Positions 9,901-21,467 of a stretch of 64,000 nt of DNA are shown piece after piece. The number at the start of each line of letters is the position of its first letter. Position 1 is the first letter of the stretch. The position numbers and the translations under genes are program-made. The notes under the pieces were generated by a model. The model was not told the DNA's origin. It did no database searches and worked only from the letters and a program-made list of their open reading frames with translations. This DNA is from Cannabis sativa (taxonomy: Eukaryota; Streptophyta; Magnoliopsida; Rosales; Cannabaceae), in NCBI RefSeq assembly GCF_029168945.1, contig NC_083607.1:11426001-11490000 (forward strand), read 5' to 3'.

Positions 9901-12262
9901 TCTAGAATTTGGATAAGTCATGTTCCCGGCCATGGATTTTATTAGGGTACCAAAAAAAGGGAAAAGCTTTTCATCCAATGCAGGCAATAAAATCACATTC
10001 TATGACTAAATCCAAGGAGATTTACCTGTCCGTACAGGCCCCAGCCAAAAGTGAGCAATGCCCCAGCATCTGCAAATTAGAGTTTTTGTTAATGGAAAAA
10101 AAAAATATACATACCTAAAATACAAAAAGCCATCCAATAAAACAGATAGCAGTCTCCATCTAGTTCTTCCAGCTATTTCCACTCAAAGCAAGCCATGAAG
10201 AACCTACCAGTTATTACAGCACTGTGCCGACCTCCACAAGCAATTGCCTTGATAAAACTTCCGGGAACTTTAGAAGATTGGGCTGAAAAAATCTTGCTAT
10301 CTTGTGAAAATGCTGAAGATCTATCTTTCCCAGGAAGAGTTGGGTCAATGCAAGGTATGAGATGAGGGGTAGACACCATCTTTACCCGAGAACCCAAGCC
10401 TAGCTGTCCTTCGCCTCCATAGCCCCAACCCCACACCTGTCCCATATCTGAAACTTTTATTAATATTATGATTCATCATGTCTCCCCCTACATCAAAAAT
10501 CTTCCAAAGCTTCGTACTTCATGCAACCTACAAAACTATATGGGGAGACCACAAAGAAGACGCAACTATCCTGAAATACGGCCTCTGCTGACCCATGAGC
10601 CGTGACATTGTGGATTACCTGACAACGCTAAAGTGTGCCTGCCACCAGCAGCAACTGTGATTATCCTTATTCCAGCACCCAGTGTTACAATACTGGGTGA
10701 AACAGCGAAGAACTCTTCACTAGACATCAAGTTTTCAGATTCTTGTTTCGCTTGCGTAATTTTTCTTTTCTTCACAACTTCTTCTCCAGCCTTTTTATTC
10801 TCATGAGAACCTGCTCCAGCTGTCAAACTAGAGCCTTGAGACCTTAAGTTACCTGTAAGACATTAAAGTCTCAAACATATTTGTCTCCTACAACTAGCTG
10901 GCATTCATGAATGACTCTCTAAAACAATTAATGTTTCAGAAAAACATAAAAAACAAAAACAAAATGAAGGGGAAATCTACCTTGTTCTGGTATTATTGAG
11001 CTTTGTTTACCTACTGTATCCTTCTGCAAACATCCTACAGTAGCCAAATCACAGATAATTTTCCCAGATGGAATGCATTCTTTCCAGCCCCATGTGAATA
11101 CTTCACCTGTCTCTGAAAATTGAGATGAAACCATTATTTACATGGAATGGGTAAAAAATGTTAGAAGGCAATAAATAGATCTAGCCATTACAAAAATAGC
11201 ACTGTGCCATCTATACATTGTCCAAATTTTCAAATAAAATACAAATGAACTGCTGCTCGTATGCAAAGCATGCAACCAAAAAAATACTACTAACTTAAAA
11301 ACCAAAGATTACCTGTAACTGAAACGCAATGGGCCCAGCCAGCAGCAGCCGCCTTAACTACCGAAGCCTCAGTTGGCAGGGGAAAGGGTTCTGGAGTTTC
11401 CTTAACAAAAGCGAAGCACATAAAATATCCAAAATCAATTCCCACACTTTATACTTATCAAAAACCTGACAAATTAAAGGGTCTCTAAGTTACCGAATGC
11501 TTCCCTGAAGTCAGATAGATTTGGGTTTCGTCCTCCACAGAACCCCACGTTATAAGTTTCCCATTCACTAAATCCACATACAATCACAGTTAATAAAAAC
11601 CTATGTCAATCACCATCATACCGGCATTATTTTGAAAGAGCAACAGAACATAAAAGCGCAGTGAATCCTCATAAGTCAGAAAACTACATGACCAGCATAA
11701 TGAAAGAAGTAGCTGATGAAATTTTATTTGTAAGATACAAAAAGCATAGAACTTTTACTCTACCCAAACAGAGGTCATATTATATGTTAGAAACAATTCA
11801 GAACTTAAATCTAGATTTTATTATGAACTTTTTATATACCATTTATTCTAAATTTCATTGGTCTTATGAACATATACTTTTACCTTTATATTTTGCTTGG
11901 ATTAGATCCAAATAACTTTTTATCACTGCTCATTAAAGTTTGTCGAGATTCAAGGAAAAAATAAATAAAAAGTTACTCATACCTAATTAACCATTTTTAT
12001 AAAAATAAAAATAAAAAATTGCAGAAATTAGAATAGAGATAAAGACTCAACCAGAGATAGCCATGGCAAATCCACAACCTCCACCACAAACGTCTTTCCA
12101 AGAATCTCCATTTCCAGGTAACCGGACCGGTACCGGAGATAGTATCGGAGATTTCTCCGGCGAAGCTCCGGGTAGATAACCCCACATATACACCATAATA
12201 TCTTCCTTACATTCCTCCATTTTTACGACTTCTTCTCCTCCATCTACTTCATTACCATTCAT
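6967..12262 (-). CDS. RCC1-repeat protein, TCF1/At3g55580-like, eleven exons
   Basis: Exons in transcript order: 12262-12052, 11567-11494, 11400-11313, 11106-10981, 10852-10619, 10447-10208, 10069-10026, 9720-9538, 9099-9009, 7433-7390 and 7092-6967. They join in phase to 486 aa with GT-AG introns throughout. The N-terminus contains MVYMWGYLPGASPEKSPILS. RCC1 repeat signatures recur: GKLITWGS, GEVFTWGWKE, AAGGRHTLALS, QVWGWGYGGEGQLGLG, ACGGRHSAVIT, VYAFGGNQFGQLGTG, CGARHSII, LFSWGWNKYGQ-LGLGD and ACGWWHTLMLAE. A Lys-rich insert (about residue 190, KKRKITQAKQ) may be a nuclear localisation signal. Length and architecture match the plant family with Arabidopsis TCF1, a nuclear RCC1 protein linked to cold response; RCC1 repeats form a seven-bladed propeller. 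The last two exons lie beyond a transposon-laden 1.58-kb intron (7434-9008) and are easily missed. Confidence 0.88.
7662..8830. mobile_element. inverted-repeat DNA element in RCC1 intron 10, MULE-like ends
   Basis: The ends are inverted copies: gggaaatttgaagatctttg at 7662 and its complement ending at 8830. Similarity extends about 110 bp inward (shared tttggactaaaat, attcttrtcctc), apart from an indel of about 55 bp. The first 12 bases equal those of the large MULE at 40071, suggesting a MULE-type non-autonomous element. The flanking 9-mers do not match, so the TSD is lost or the borders are imprecise. No coding capacity. A SINE is nested inside. Confidence 0.55.
8267..8418 (-). mobile_element. 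tRNA-derived SINE with 15-bp TSD
   Basis: On the - strand, a pol III A-box-like ggtagctcaaatgatc is followed by the B box ggttcgagtcc at tRNA-like spacing. The direct repeat aaaaccatcaaaata flanks it exactly (8252-8266 and 8419-8433). At about 152 bp with tRNA-like boxes and a TSD, a SINE is far more likely than a functional tRNA gene. It lies inside the inverted-repeat element. Confidence 0.75.
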
Positions 12263-12886
12263 CTCTCGTTCTGACCTCGAATTCGCAGCAGCACCAGAAG
12301 CTTATTGTTCTTCTCACTCTCTCTAAACTCCAAAGACTGAAAATCAAAGCTTTGAAACGAAGAAGAAGCTCGGATCTCTATCTTCTTTTTCTCTCTAGAA
12401 AATAATAATTAAAAAAATTAAAAAAAAAAATGTTTTTGTTGGTTTTTTACTAAAGAGAATACTTTGGACGAACAAAAATGGGGCCGAGCCGAATCAATTG
12501 CAGGCATATAACGGATGCCACATCAGATGCCACGTTGGATAGTGACACGTGGCGACATGTTGACCGCACAGAAGGATTGTTTTTGTGAAGTCACGAGTGA
12601 GCTAGAACTTTCGGGAAAAAAGAAGTGCATTACTTCCCCGTAATCAAGGCTGTCCTATTGCTTGCCACCTTTCATTTAATTAGGACACACTTTTAAAATA
12701 ATAAAAATGTGTTTCCTAATTATATGTTTTTCTATAACCTATGAGAATAATTTTTTGGACTTTCACTAATTGAATTATATAATTAGTCTTTACTATATAT
12801 TCAATTATAAAAAAATTTAACTAAACAATTGAAACATGTACACTATTTACTTATCTTTTGTGAATATTTGTGAAAATAATTATTTT
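12263..12886 (-). promoter_or_regulatory. 5' leader and promoter region of the RCC1 gene
   Basis: The pyrimidine/purine-rich leader runs up to about 12420. An ABRE/G-box-like ACACGTGGC lies at 12545-12553, about 285 bp upstream of the ATG. This would fit ABA or cold-type responsiveness, but that is inference. The left end of a LINE abuts at about 12887 and bounds the native promoter. Confidence 0.45.
12545..12553. promoter_or_regulatory. ABRE/G-box-like motif
   Basis: ACACGTGGC matches the plant ABRE core (CACGTG with GGC context) upstream of the RCC1 gene. Motif only; function is untested. Confidence 0.4.
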
Positions 12887-13467
12887 AAGCTAAAGCCGGT
12901 GCTCTCTGGAGCCTTCTAGGAGGTATGTCATCCATCTTCATGTTCCCCTTGAGTCTGGTTCCTCAAACTGAGGATCTCGTCCACCCTAACTGGTACAGTG
13001 GTGATTTGACCTTTTGCGTTTCTCCTCTTTGGCCTACTCTCTCATCTCCCCTATGTAATAAATGCTCTAGGGGTTATTATGAGTTTATTTCCCATCTCAT
13101 TAACTCTGATCATAGCATTAATTGCTCAAAACACTTCCCTCTGTCTCCCCTAATTAATTTTTCCCATCATTCCCTTTTGTCTTCTCGCCATTTACTCTTG
13201 ATTTCCCGTATCTATAATCAGAAAAACCCCCTTGATTATCGTAAATTGGAGGCGGGTGCCTGTGTTCCCAATGTCCTTCAGGTTCCCCTCATTAATATGG
13301 CTGCTATGGATGCGACTTCGGACGTGACTAGGGCGGTTCTCAGGTGTATTCTCCGTGGCTTTTGGTTCTTCATATATATCTCCAAGCCCAGGTATCTTTT
13401 TCTTCATCTCCATCCTCTCATCTGGTTTATTCTTGTTTTTACTTTTGTGTTTTCTTCTTGTGTCGTT

Positions 13468-14862
13468 ATGGATGAGTTTTTAAACAATGTTTCAAATGCC
13501 CTTGTTCTCCCTCCTGAAGAATCCACTGTCTTTACTTATGATACTGGTTCTTCCAATTCTGAACCAACTCCCATTAGTCTTCTTCTTAAATTGCATACAA
13601 TACGTCCTTATAATCGACCTTCTCTAATGAAAACTCTATCGGGTATCTGGTCATCGCAGTGCCGTTTTCCTGTTACCGTGTCTGAGCATGTCGATGGCAT
13701 GTTTATGGTCTCCTTTGGCTGTGAAGGGGACAAGGGTAGAATTTTAGAGGGTCAATCGTGGCATTTTGCCCAATCTCTTACTATCTTTGCTGCTCCTGAT
13801 AGTTCCTTCCCCCTTACTCCTGACAATCTCCACTATGTCCCTTTTTGGATCCAAGTTTATGGTATTCCTTTCATGTGTAAGTCTTATGACCTTGCTAGGT
13901 TTATAGCAATGGAGATTGGTGATCTTATTGAGGTGGATAAGGACACTATCAAAGAGGGTACTGGTCCCTATTTGCGTTTGAGAGTTCTCATGGATGTTAA
14001 TTTGCCTATTAGGAGGGGTATGAACATTAAGTTAATTAGGATGGGGCGTGAGTTTGTTAAGTGGATTGATTTCAAGTATGAGCGCCTGCCTGATTTCTGT
14101 TTTTTCTGTGGGAAATTGGATCACAAAAAAAAATTCTGTGTGGCTTTTTTACAGAGGTGTGATGAGCTTCTAACTGAACCTTTGTGTCCTTATAACATCC
14201 TTCTTAGGGGCAAAGAAAAGATCACTGACAAAACACAACCTTTCCAATATCCCCATCCCCCTGCCATCACTATGGTGAACTACCAACCAGTCAACCTCAA
14301 TATGCCTCCAGAGCATTTTTCTGCTCAGACTATCAATTTCCCTTCCTTCCTCAGCCTAAATGATCATTTTACTAGACCTTTTGCCTCTCCTACCTCTACT
14401 GGAGTGCTTATGATGCCAACCCCATCAAACCCCAACTTCCCTGTTGCTTCCTCACAACCCACTAGGCCTAACTTTGACATATCTTTGAGGCCTTCAGCTT
14501 TTATATCTTATTCCACTGATTCCTTAATTGTAGCTGACAAGTCAACTGATCCCATGCATGCTTCCCCCACTGGCCTTAATAATCCGATCTCTTGTTCTGA
14601 GATTTCATCTTCTGGTGGTGACTTTGTTATGGGAGTTAGCTCTTCCCCAAGTATTCCTGATCCTGCTGTTCGTGGGAAGGGGTTAGCTTCTGCCTCTGGA
14701 GTGAAGAGACCTTCTTTCCAGCCACATAGTGTTGTGGTTGGAGGCTCTGTAAGGTCCCAACTGAAACGCGCTCGTGCTGGTGATAGAGAAGATGAGTCTT
14801 CTCTTGCTGCTGACAATTTGGAACAGGCGGGTGTTACTGTGCACACCCGCCCAGAAAAATGA
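13468..14862 (+). CDS. LINE ORF1, DUF4283 and zinc-knuckle RNA-binding protein
   Basis: 464 aa from ATG 13468. The frame stays open upstream to 12925, but that part reads like leader sequence. The N-terminal half resembles the DUF4283 domain of plant LINE ORF1 (LLKLHTIRPYNRPSLMKTL, HYVPFWIQVYGIP). A CX2CX4HX4C knuckle follows (CFFCGKLDHKKKFC), then a Ser/Pro-rich tail ending in basic residues. Role: RNA binding and RNP assembly for retrotransposition. Its TGA overlaps the ORF2 ATG as ATGA at 14859-14862, a stop-restart geometry. Confidence 0.82.
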   Translation: MDEFLNNVSNALVLPPEESTVFTYDTGSSNSEPTPISLLLKLHTIRPYNRPSLMKTLSGIWSSQCRFPVTVSEHVDGMFMVSFGCEGDKGRILEGQSWHFAQSLTIFAAPDSSFPLTPDNLHYVPFWIQVYGIPFMCKSYDLARFIAMEIGDLIEVDKDTIKEGTGPYLRLRVLMDVNLPIRRGMNIKLIRMGREFVKWIDFKYERLPDFCFFCGKLDHKKKFCVAFLQRCDELLTEPLCPYNILLRGKEKITDKTQPFQYPHPPAITMVNYQPVNLNMPPEHFSAQTINFPSFLSLNDHFTRPFASPTSTGVLMMPTPSNPNFPVASSQPTRPNFDISLRPSAFISYSTDSLIVADKSTDPMHASPTGLNNPISCSEISSSGGDFVMGVSSSPSIPDPAVRGKGLASASGVKRPSFQPHSVVVGGSVRSQLKRARAGDREDESSLAADNLEQAGVTVHTRPEK

Positions 14863-17800
14863 GCGTGTTAAGTTGGAATGCACGTGGTTTGGGGAGTACA
14901 CGTGCATTCCGGAGGCTCTCCCTGCTTGTCAAAGATCAGTGCCCTGATGTTGTCTTTTTGATGGAAACCCGATTGCCTATTATGGCTGTGGATCGTGTTA
15001 GAGTAGCTTTAGGTTTTGATAATGGTTTTGAAGTCCTTAGGAAATATTTTGGTGGTGGACTTCTCCTTTTGTGGAAAGCTACTGTTTATGTAAATATTTT
15101 ATCTTACTCTAGTAACCATATAGATTGTAATATAAGTTTTAATGATAATGAAATGTTTCATTTTACTGGTTATTACGGTTCTCCTGTTGCTTCTAATCGT
15201 CCCTTTACTTGGAATCTTTTGGAAAAAACTTTCTCTAATGCTCCTAATCTTCCTTGGCTTATAATGGGTGATTTCAATAGTTTTTGTCATTTGATGATAA
15301 AATAGGGAGTAGCTATTATAATTATAGTGATATGGAAAATTTTTCTCACTTTCTTGATAAGTACTGTCTTTCTACTCTCTCTTTTGAGGGGGATAAGTAT
15401 ACTTGGCATAAACGGTCTGTGCATGAACGACTTGATTGGGCTTTAGAATCTGAGTCTTGGAAGAATCTTTTTCCTAATGCTACTTTGTACCATTTACCAT
15501 TTTATGGATCGGATCATCGTCCTCTTAAGGTTTGTCTTACTGAACCGAATGTGTCTAGAACTCACTCATTTAGGAAGCGGTTTCAATTTGAAAATATCTG
15601 GCTCCAAAGTCCTGCTTTTTATTCCACTGTCTAGGACTCTTGGACTAATTCTTCCAGAGTCTCTTCTTGTCCAAATGCTTTTAATGAGTTCCTTTTCTGC
15701 CAAGAAGGTTGTATTTCAGCTCTTAAGTCTTGGAATAAGTCCAATATGGTCATGTTTCATTCTAGAATTCAGGATACTCAAAAGGAAATTGCTAGGCTTC
15801 AAGCTTCTACTTCTTATAGTAGTGAATCTGCTCTGAGAATCCAGAATTTACAGTCCCAACTGGATGCTCTTCTTTACAAAGAAGAGGTCTATTGGAAGCA
15901 ACGATCTAGGGTTAATTGGCTTAGAGCTGGGGATAAAAATACAAAGTTTTTCCATAGGTTTGCTTCTCATAGGAAAAAGAATAATACTATTAAATATTTA
16001 AAGGATGATCTTGGCAATAGTACTAATAACCCTGAGGCTATGTTTAGTATAGTTTCCTCTTTTTTCACTACTCTTTTCAGTTCTGAGGGTTGTGATGCTG
16101 AGGCAACTAGTCAAATCCTTGACTGTTTAGGGCCCCCTTTAGATGAGTCTGATGTTGAATATTTGGCTAGCCCGTATACTGCTCAAGAAGTGAAGAAAGC
16201 TGTCTTTAGTCTCTCTGGGGATAGAGCTCCTGGTTTGGATGGATTAAATGCTTTTTTCTATCAAAAAAATTGGAATACGTTAGGAGCTAGTTTTGTTAAT
16301 GCGACTTTAGATTGCTTAAATAAGGGAATTGATTTTTCTGATATTAATACTACTCTTGTAGTTTTAATTCCTAAAAAGCAGCATGCTAATTCTCTAAAAG
16401 ATTTTCGACCTATAAGTCTTTGTACTACTATGTATAAAGTCATTTCTAAAGTCCTCGCTAATCGGCTTAAATTAGTACTAGATAAAATAATCTCCCCTTT
16501 CCAAAGTGCTTTAGTTTCTGGGCGTATTATTTTTGATAATATTCTTATTGCCCAAGAAATAGTTCATACAATCAATAATAGAAAAAATGGTAAGCGTGGC
16601 TGGGCTGCCCTTAAGCTCGACATGGCTAAAGCTTTTGACCGTGTTGAATGGCCTTTTTTGGAAAGTCTTATGTTCCATTTTAATTTCCCTCCCAGTTTTG
16701 TTAGTTTAATTATGAAATGTATTTCCACCACCAATCTCTCTTTTATCCTTAATGGTGCAGTTTATGGTTCCCTTAAACCCTCGAGAGGTCTAAGACAGGG
16801 GGATCCTTTGTCCCCCTACCTCTTCATCCTTTGTGCTGAAGGTTTATCATCTCTTTTTAGAAATCGGCAGGAAGCTCATATTCTTAATGGTATTGCTATC
16901 TCTCGTCATGCCCCTGCTATTTCTCATTTATTTTTTGCGGATGACAGTCTCTTATTTTGTACTGCTGATAGGAATTCTTGTCTGGCGCTTCAGGATGTGT
17001 TTAATATTTACTCTAAGGCTTCTGGGAAAGCTATTAATTTCTCTAAGTCCTCTATTCTTTTCTCCCCTAATACTGATCCTAATATTCGCGCTTTATTTTT
17101 CCAAACTTTTAATCTTGAGGATCGCCCTTTTGGCTGCAAATATTTAGGTCTTCCTCAGTGTCTCTCTCGCTCTAAATACCATTCTTTTACTTTTTTGAGT
17201 GATAAAGTTGCTTCTGTTCTCAGAAGTTGGTCTTCTAAATGTTTCTCTAGGGCAGGAAAAGAAGTTCTCTTGAGGGCTGTTATCCAAGCTTTCCCAGCTT
17301 ATGCTATGGCCTGTTTTAGGATTCCTGTTAAAATCTGTAAAGGAATTGAGGCTGCGATGGCTAGATTCTGGTGGGGTTCTTCTGGGGAAGCTAGGAAAGT
17401 TCACTGGAAATCTTGGAAGTCTCTGTGTCAGTCCAAATTCAGGGGTGGTTTGGGTTTTAGGTCCCTTGTGCATTTTAACCAAGCTATGCTTGCAAAACAA
17501 GCTTGGCGTATTTTCCAAAACCCCAACTCTTTACTGAGTTTGATTCTTAAAGCAAGATATTTTCCTCAATCTTCTATACTTGAGGCTGTCCCTGGTCACA
17601 GTCCTTCGTTTTCTTGGCGAAGCATTTTATGGGGTAGGGACCTGATGGCATCTGGGCTAATTTGGAAAGTGGGTAATGGGTCTGGGATTAAAACACTGGG
17701 TGATCACTGGCTCCCAAACAATAAGTTTAAGTTTTTTACTTCAAATAACCCTCCCCTTTCTTCCCACTTACTCTCTTTTTTTATCTCTGACTCGGGCACC

Positions 17801-18937
17801 TGGGATGTGGGAAAATTACAATCTTGCTTTGATGAGTCCATGGTCAAAGACATCCTTGCTGTCCCTATTTCTGGCCATTATGGTCATGACAAGCAAATTT
17901 GGGAAAAAGAGAGCTCTGGGTGTTTTACTATAAAGTCTGCCTATCATTTGGCCTTTTCTAATCAAGATCTCCCTTCTTCTTCTTCTTTTTCTGATTCTAA
18001 AAAGTTTTGGAAAAGAGTCTGGTCTTCTCCTGCTCCTCCTAAGGTCAAGCTCTTTATCTGGCGTTTGTTATCCAATGCAATCCCGGTTGCTTTTTCTTTG
18101 TTTAAAAAATGTGTAATTGATTCTCCATTATGTCCTATTTGTAAGATGGAAAATGAGACTATTCAACATGCTTTGCTAGATTGCTCCAGGGCCAGGAAAG
18201 CTTGGCGACATTCCAGGTTTGCTAATTATTTTCATACTTTTAAAACTTTGGATATTGCTGAATTTTTTCTTGGTCTTTTTAACACGCTGGATAAAAATGA
18301 TGTTGGTATTTTATTTTGTTTTATATGGGCTTTATGGAATCAAAGGAACAATATTGTATATAATCAGTACACTTTGCCTCCAAAAGAAGTGTATGATTGG
18401 AGTCTTAATTATTTTTTTAAGTTTTTGGATGCACAGCAACAACATGTTACAGGTTCTCAATTTGCATCCAATTCGGCTCAGCCTACACAGATACCTCCCT
18501 CTACAAGGTTTAGAATTTTTACAGATGCAGCCATAGATTCAGTCAATCGAAAGCATAGTATTGGAGTGGTGGTCTTAGATGCTGATAATGCAGTTAAAGC
18601 TGGTTTTTCTGCTCCCTTCTCTGGATTGGTTCCTCCTGCTGTGGCTGAAGCTAAGGCTATTTTTCAGGCAATTCAATGGGCTCAAATGATTTCTCTCCCT
18701 GTAGATGTCTTGCTAACAGACTGTAAATCAATTGTAGATAAGCTTTCTTCTTGTAACCGGAATAATAGTGTTTTGGATGATGTTTTGTCTAATATTCAGA
18801 ACTTGTTATCCTTCAGTCCAAGACTAGCTATTTCCTATGTTCCTAGGGAAAACAATGTTCTTGCTCACAAATTAGCTAAGTTTGGTCTTGGATTAGATAA
18901 CGAGTTAATTTGGAATGGTTCTTTACCTTCCATATAA
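14859..18937 (+). pseudogene. LINE ORF2: endonuclease, reverse transcriptase, zf-RVT, RNase H
   Basis: The frame opens at ATG 14859 with the apurinic-type endonuclease (SVLSWNARGLGS, METRLP, IMGDFN). It shifts by one base near 15270-15283 and continues through SDHRPL. It meets an in-frame TAG at 15632-15634, then stays open to 18937. Reverse transcriptase motifs: APGLDGLNAFFY, LIPKK, DFRPISLC, KLDMAKAFDRV, GLRQGDPLSPYLF and FADDSLLF. A zf-RVT region (CPICKMENETIQHALLDC) and a C-terminal RNase H domain (FTDAAIDS, LTDCKSIVDKL, VPRENNVLAHKLAKFG) follow. All domains of a plant L1-type ORF2 are present; only the two endonuclease lesions break it. Confidence 0.85.
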
Positions 18938-19020
18938 CTTGTAGCTTTATTTGCTTGTACTGTTCCTTGTTTTTAATAAAGCACAAGTTTTTTCAAAAAA
19001 AAAAAAAAAATGATTATTTT

Positions 19021-19822
19021 GTCTTATGTTTTTTTTTTGTTGCTATCAATAAGTATATTTTCAAATAAATAATGCCTCTTTATTTGTTAAGCTAATTTTA
19101 CTAATAATTATTATTTATATAACCATGCCTATATATATATTTTGAATGAAACCATGCCTATATATTAATAAGCATATAATATAATAAAAGAGAATTATAT
19201 ATGTGTATATATAATTAAATTGATAACACATATATATTTTGTGATTTATAAATATTTTTTTTAAAAGCCTATTTTTCCTTTTAGTATTAGAAATAATATT
19301 AGATTTTAAAAATAATACTATTATATCTAATAACTATTATTTTAAAAAGTAATATTAAATATTTAAAATTCTTTCTTTCAAAACTTAAGTTCACTTAAAC
19401 AAATCAGATTTAATTTTTTTCATATTTACCAATCATATTCATATTCTTTACATACTAAATTGCTATTCTCAAAACATAAGAATTGAAGGTGGAAATTTCT
19501 TATATGAATCAACAATAATATATTTTAGGTTGAATTTTTTTAATTATTAGAAAAAAATATTTAATTAATTTTTTTAAGAAGAGGCATAATTTAGTAGTGG
19601 TCAATGTTCATGAGAAAAGTAATTAATTTACAACGACATATGAACTCTGAAATGATAAAAAAGAACAAAAGTTAACAAAAGTACTATATGTTTGTAAATT
19701 GAAGAGTTCACAAAATTTTATCACCATAATGTATATTTTAGAGTATACAATTTGATAGTGTTATAAATTTTGTAGATAAAATATTAATTATTTTTTTAAA
19801 ATAATTGTGCTTAAATGAGCTA
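19021..19822. other. AT-rich DNA, probably body of a Helitron
   Basis: No gene is visible. The stretch is AT-rich with tatata runs and leads into a Helitron-type 3' end at 19823-19851. The Helitron 5' end (TC) was not located. Confidence 0.35.
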
Positions 19823-19851
19823 CACGTGCGAAGCACGTGAGACTCCACTAG
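19823..19851 (+). mobile_element. Helitron 3' terminus
   Basis: A perfect 7-bp hairpin CACGTGC-GAA-GCACGTG (19823-19839) is followed 8 bp later by CTAG (19848-19851) and then T. This is the classic Helitron 3' end (hairpin, CTRR, inserted before T). The 5' boundary is unknown. Confidence 0.65.
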
Positions 19852-21467
19852 TAAATTTTAAAAATGTAGAAAATAAAAATGTGTAATGTGTTTTGTAATT
19901 ATTTTTGTTTTTTAATTTAAGAATTTCTTCATATATAGCTTTATTAGAGTTAAATTTTATATTTTTATTACTATTAGAGAAAATAAACTAAATTAAAAAA
20001 ATTAAAGTTTTTTTTCTTCAAAAATACGGGAGTCTTTTTTTCCAAAAAACTTCTCCTTCTTGACAGAATAAAATAAAGTGAGTTGCTCTCTATTGTAGGC
20101 AACACTTCACCAAACAATCAAGTGATGGAGATCTGAAATTAATAGTCACCAGAGTTATAAAAGCTTTTTGTGGTCTCCATGAATACTGACTAAGAACTTT
20201 GGGCTGATCTCCATGAACACCGGCAAGAAGTTTTTCTTCGATATACTGTCATGGCAGTAGGATCACCGTGGGGAGATCTCCATGAAGCCGACGAGAAAGG
20301 ATCAACAATCGAGGAAAAGATCTAGTGGAACTATTGAATATCAACGATTGAGGGAGATCTCCTAGAATTTTCATACCCGGACGTTTTGGGTTTTCTTTAA
20401 AAAAAACAAATCTAATTTTTTTTGAATAAAAAAATTGATGTTGTTTAGTGTGTTTTTCTTAATTATTTGTTGTTGTTTGATTGATTTACATATATTTTAC
20501 TATTTTTTTTTTATGATTTTCGAAAATCTGGAAGAAAACTGCAACATTGAATTTATGAGAAATATAAAAAGAACAATGAGTGTGTGTGTTAAAATTTTAA
20601 TACAAAAATATATTGTGTTTACGTTATTTTTAAGTTTCATTTACGCTGTTTTTTCATCCTCCTAAAATTAAAAGTTAAATGTACAGGCAATACAATAACA
20701 ACACAAATATAACTGAATGTGACAAGAAGATATTGTAAATATGAAGAAAATTTATATATACTGATGCAATAACAACATTAGTAGTTGATTTTGAGTTGTT
20801 TTGTTTGTTTGCTATAATTATTTGTTCATCAATCGATATTGTTTTGGCTGAAAGCAATAAAAACTACACAATATTTACAAAAGAATAATTAAATTATTTT
20901 CGTATTATTGTGAAGTTATTTTTGTGTTGTTTTTGCAACATGAAAATATTACATAAAATTAAGTTATTTTCGTGTTGTTTTAAAGTTTGTTATGAATTAG
21001 TATACACTACACTAGTTGTTCAACAAGTAAAAAAATAGAATTTTACATGTCAAAATAAAAATGTATCTTATCTCTTACATTAAGAAATGTAAAATAATAA
21101 GAGATCACACATTATATTTATTTTTAATAAAGTGGAGGGATTTATAGGAAGAGATTGTAAATATGAAGAAAAATTACTTATATTTAGTAATAACATTATT
21201 CGTTATTTTACCGTTGTTTTAAAGTTGTAAATACGTTATTTGATTTTGTTACTTTTTGAGTATGTTGCTTTTACGTTGTTTGTACGTTGAGTTTCAGTAG
21301 TTAAAATCTGTAGATCTTCTAAATTATATATACAATTGTTTTTATGCTTTTATATCGTTGGTAAATGGGTGTTAACAATTTTAAAAAGCTACTCTTAACT
21401 ATTATTTTTTTTTTTTTGAAAATATAATTATATCAATACTTGAGGTAGAAATTAAAAATACAATAAT
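19852..21467. other. intergenic DNA, possible decayed transposon
   Basis: No ORF is convincing. A more GC-rich island at 20050-20390 repeats the phrase gatctccatgaa three times within about 150 bp. The stretch at 20880-21300 repeats phrases such as ttattttcgtgttgtttt and tacgttgtttgtacgttg. It may be the remains of a DNA transposon leader and intron, but no termini were found. Confidence 0.3.

Larger units (their letters stand above)
12887..19010 (+). mobile_element. near full-length LINE (L1-type non-LTR retrotransposon)
   Basis: About 6.1 kb with a 5' UTR, ORF1, ORF2 and a poly(A) tail at 18995-19010. Flanks match over about 14 bp with one difference (aaaataattatttt before the element, aaaatgattatttt at its end), consistent with a TSD. 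ORF2 has one frameshift and one nonsense codon, so this copy is probably dead but fairly young. Confidence 0.85.

Noticed and set aside
12925..13467. Longer N-terminus for LINE ORF1
   Set aside because: The frame is open but lacks DUF4283-like features and reads as leader; ATG 13468 begins the recognisable protein.
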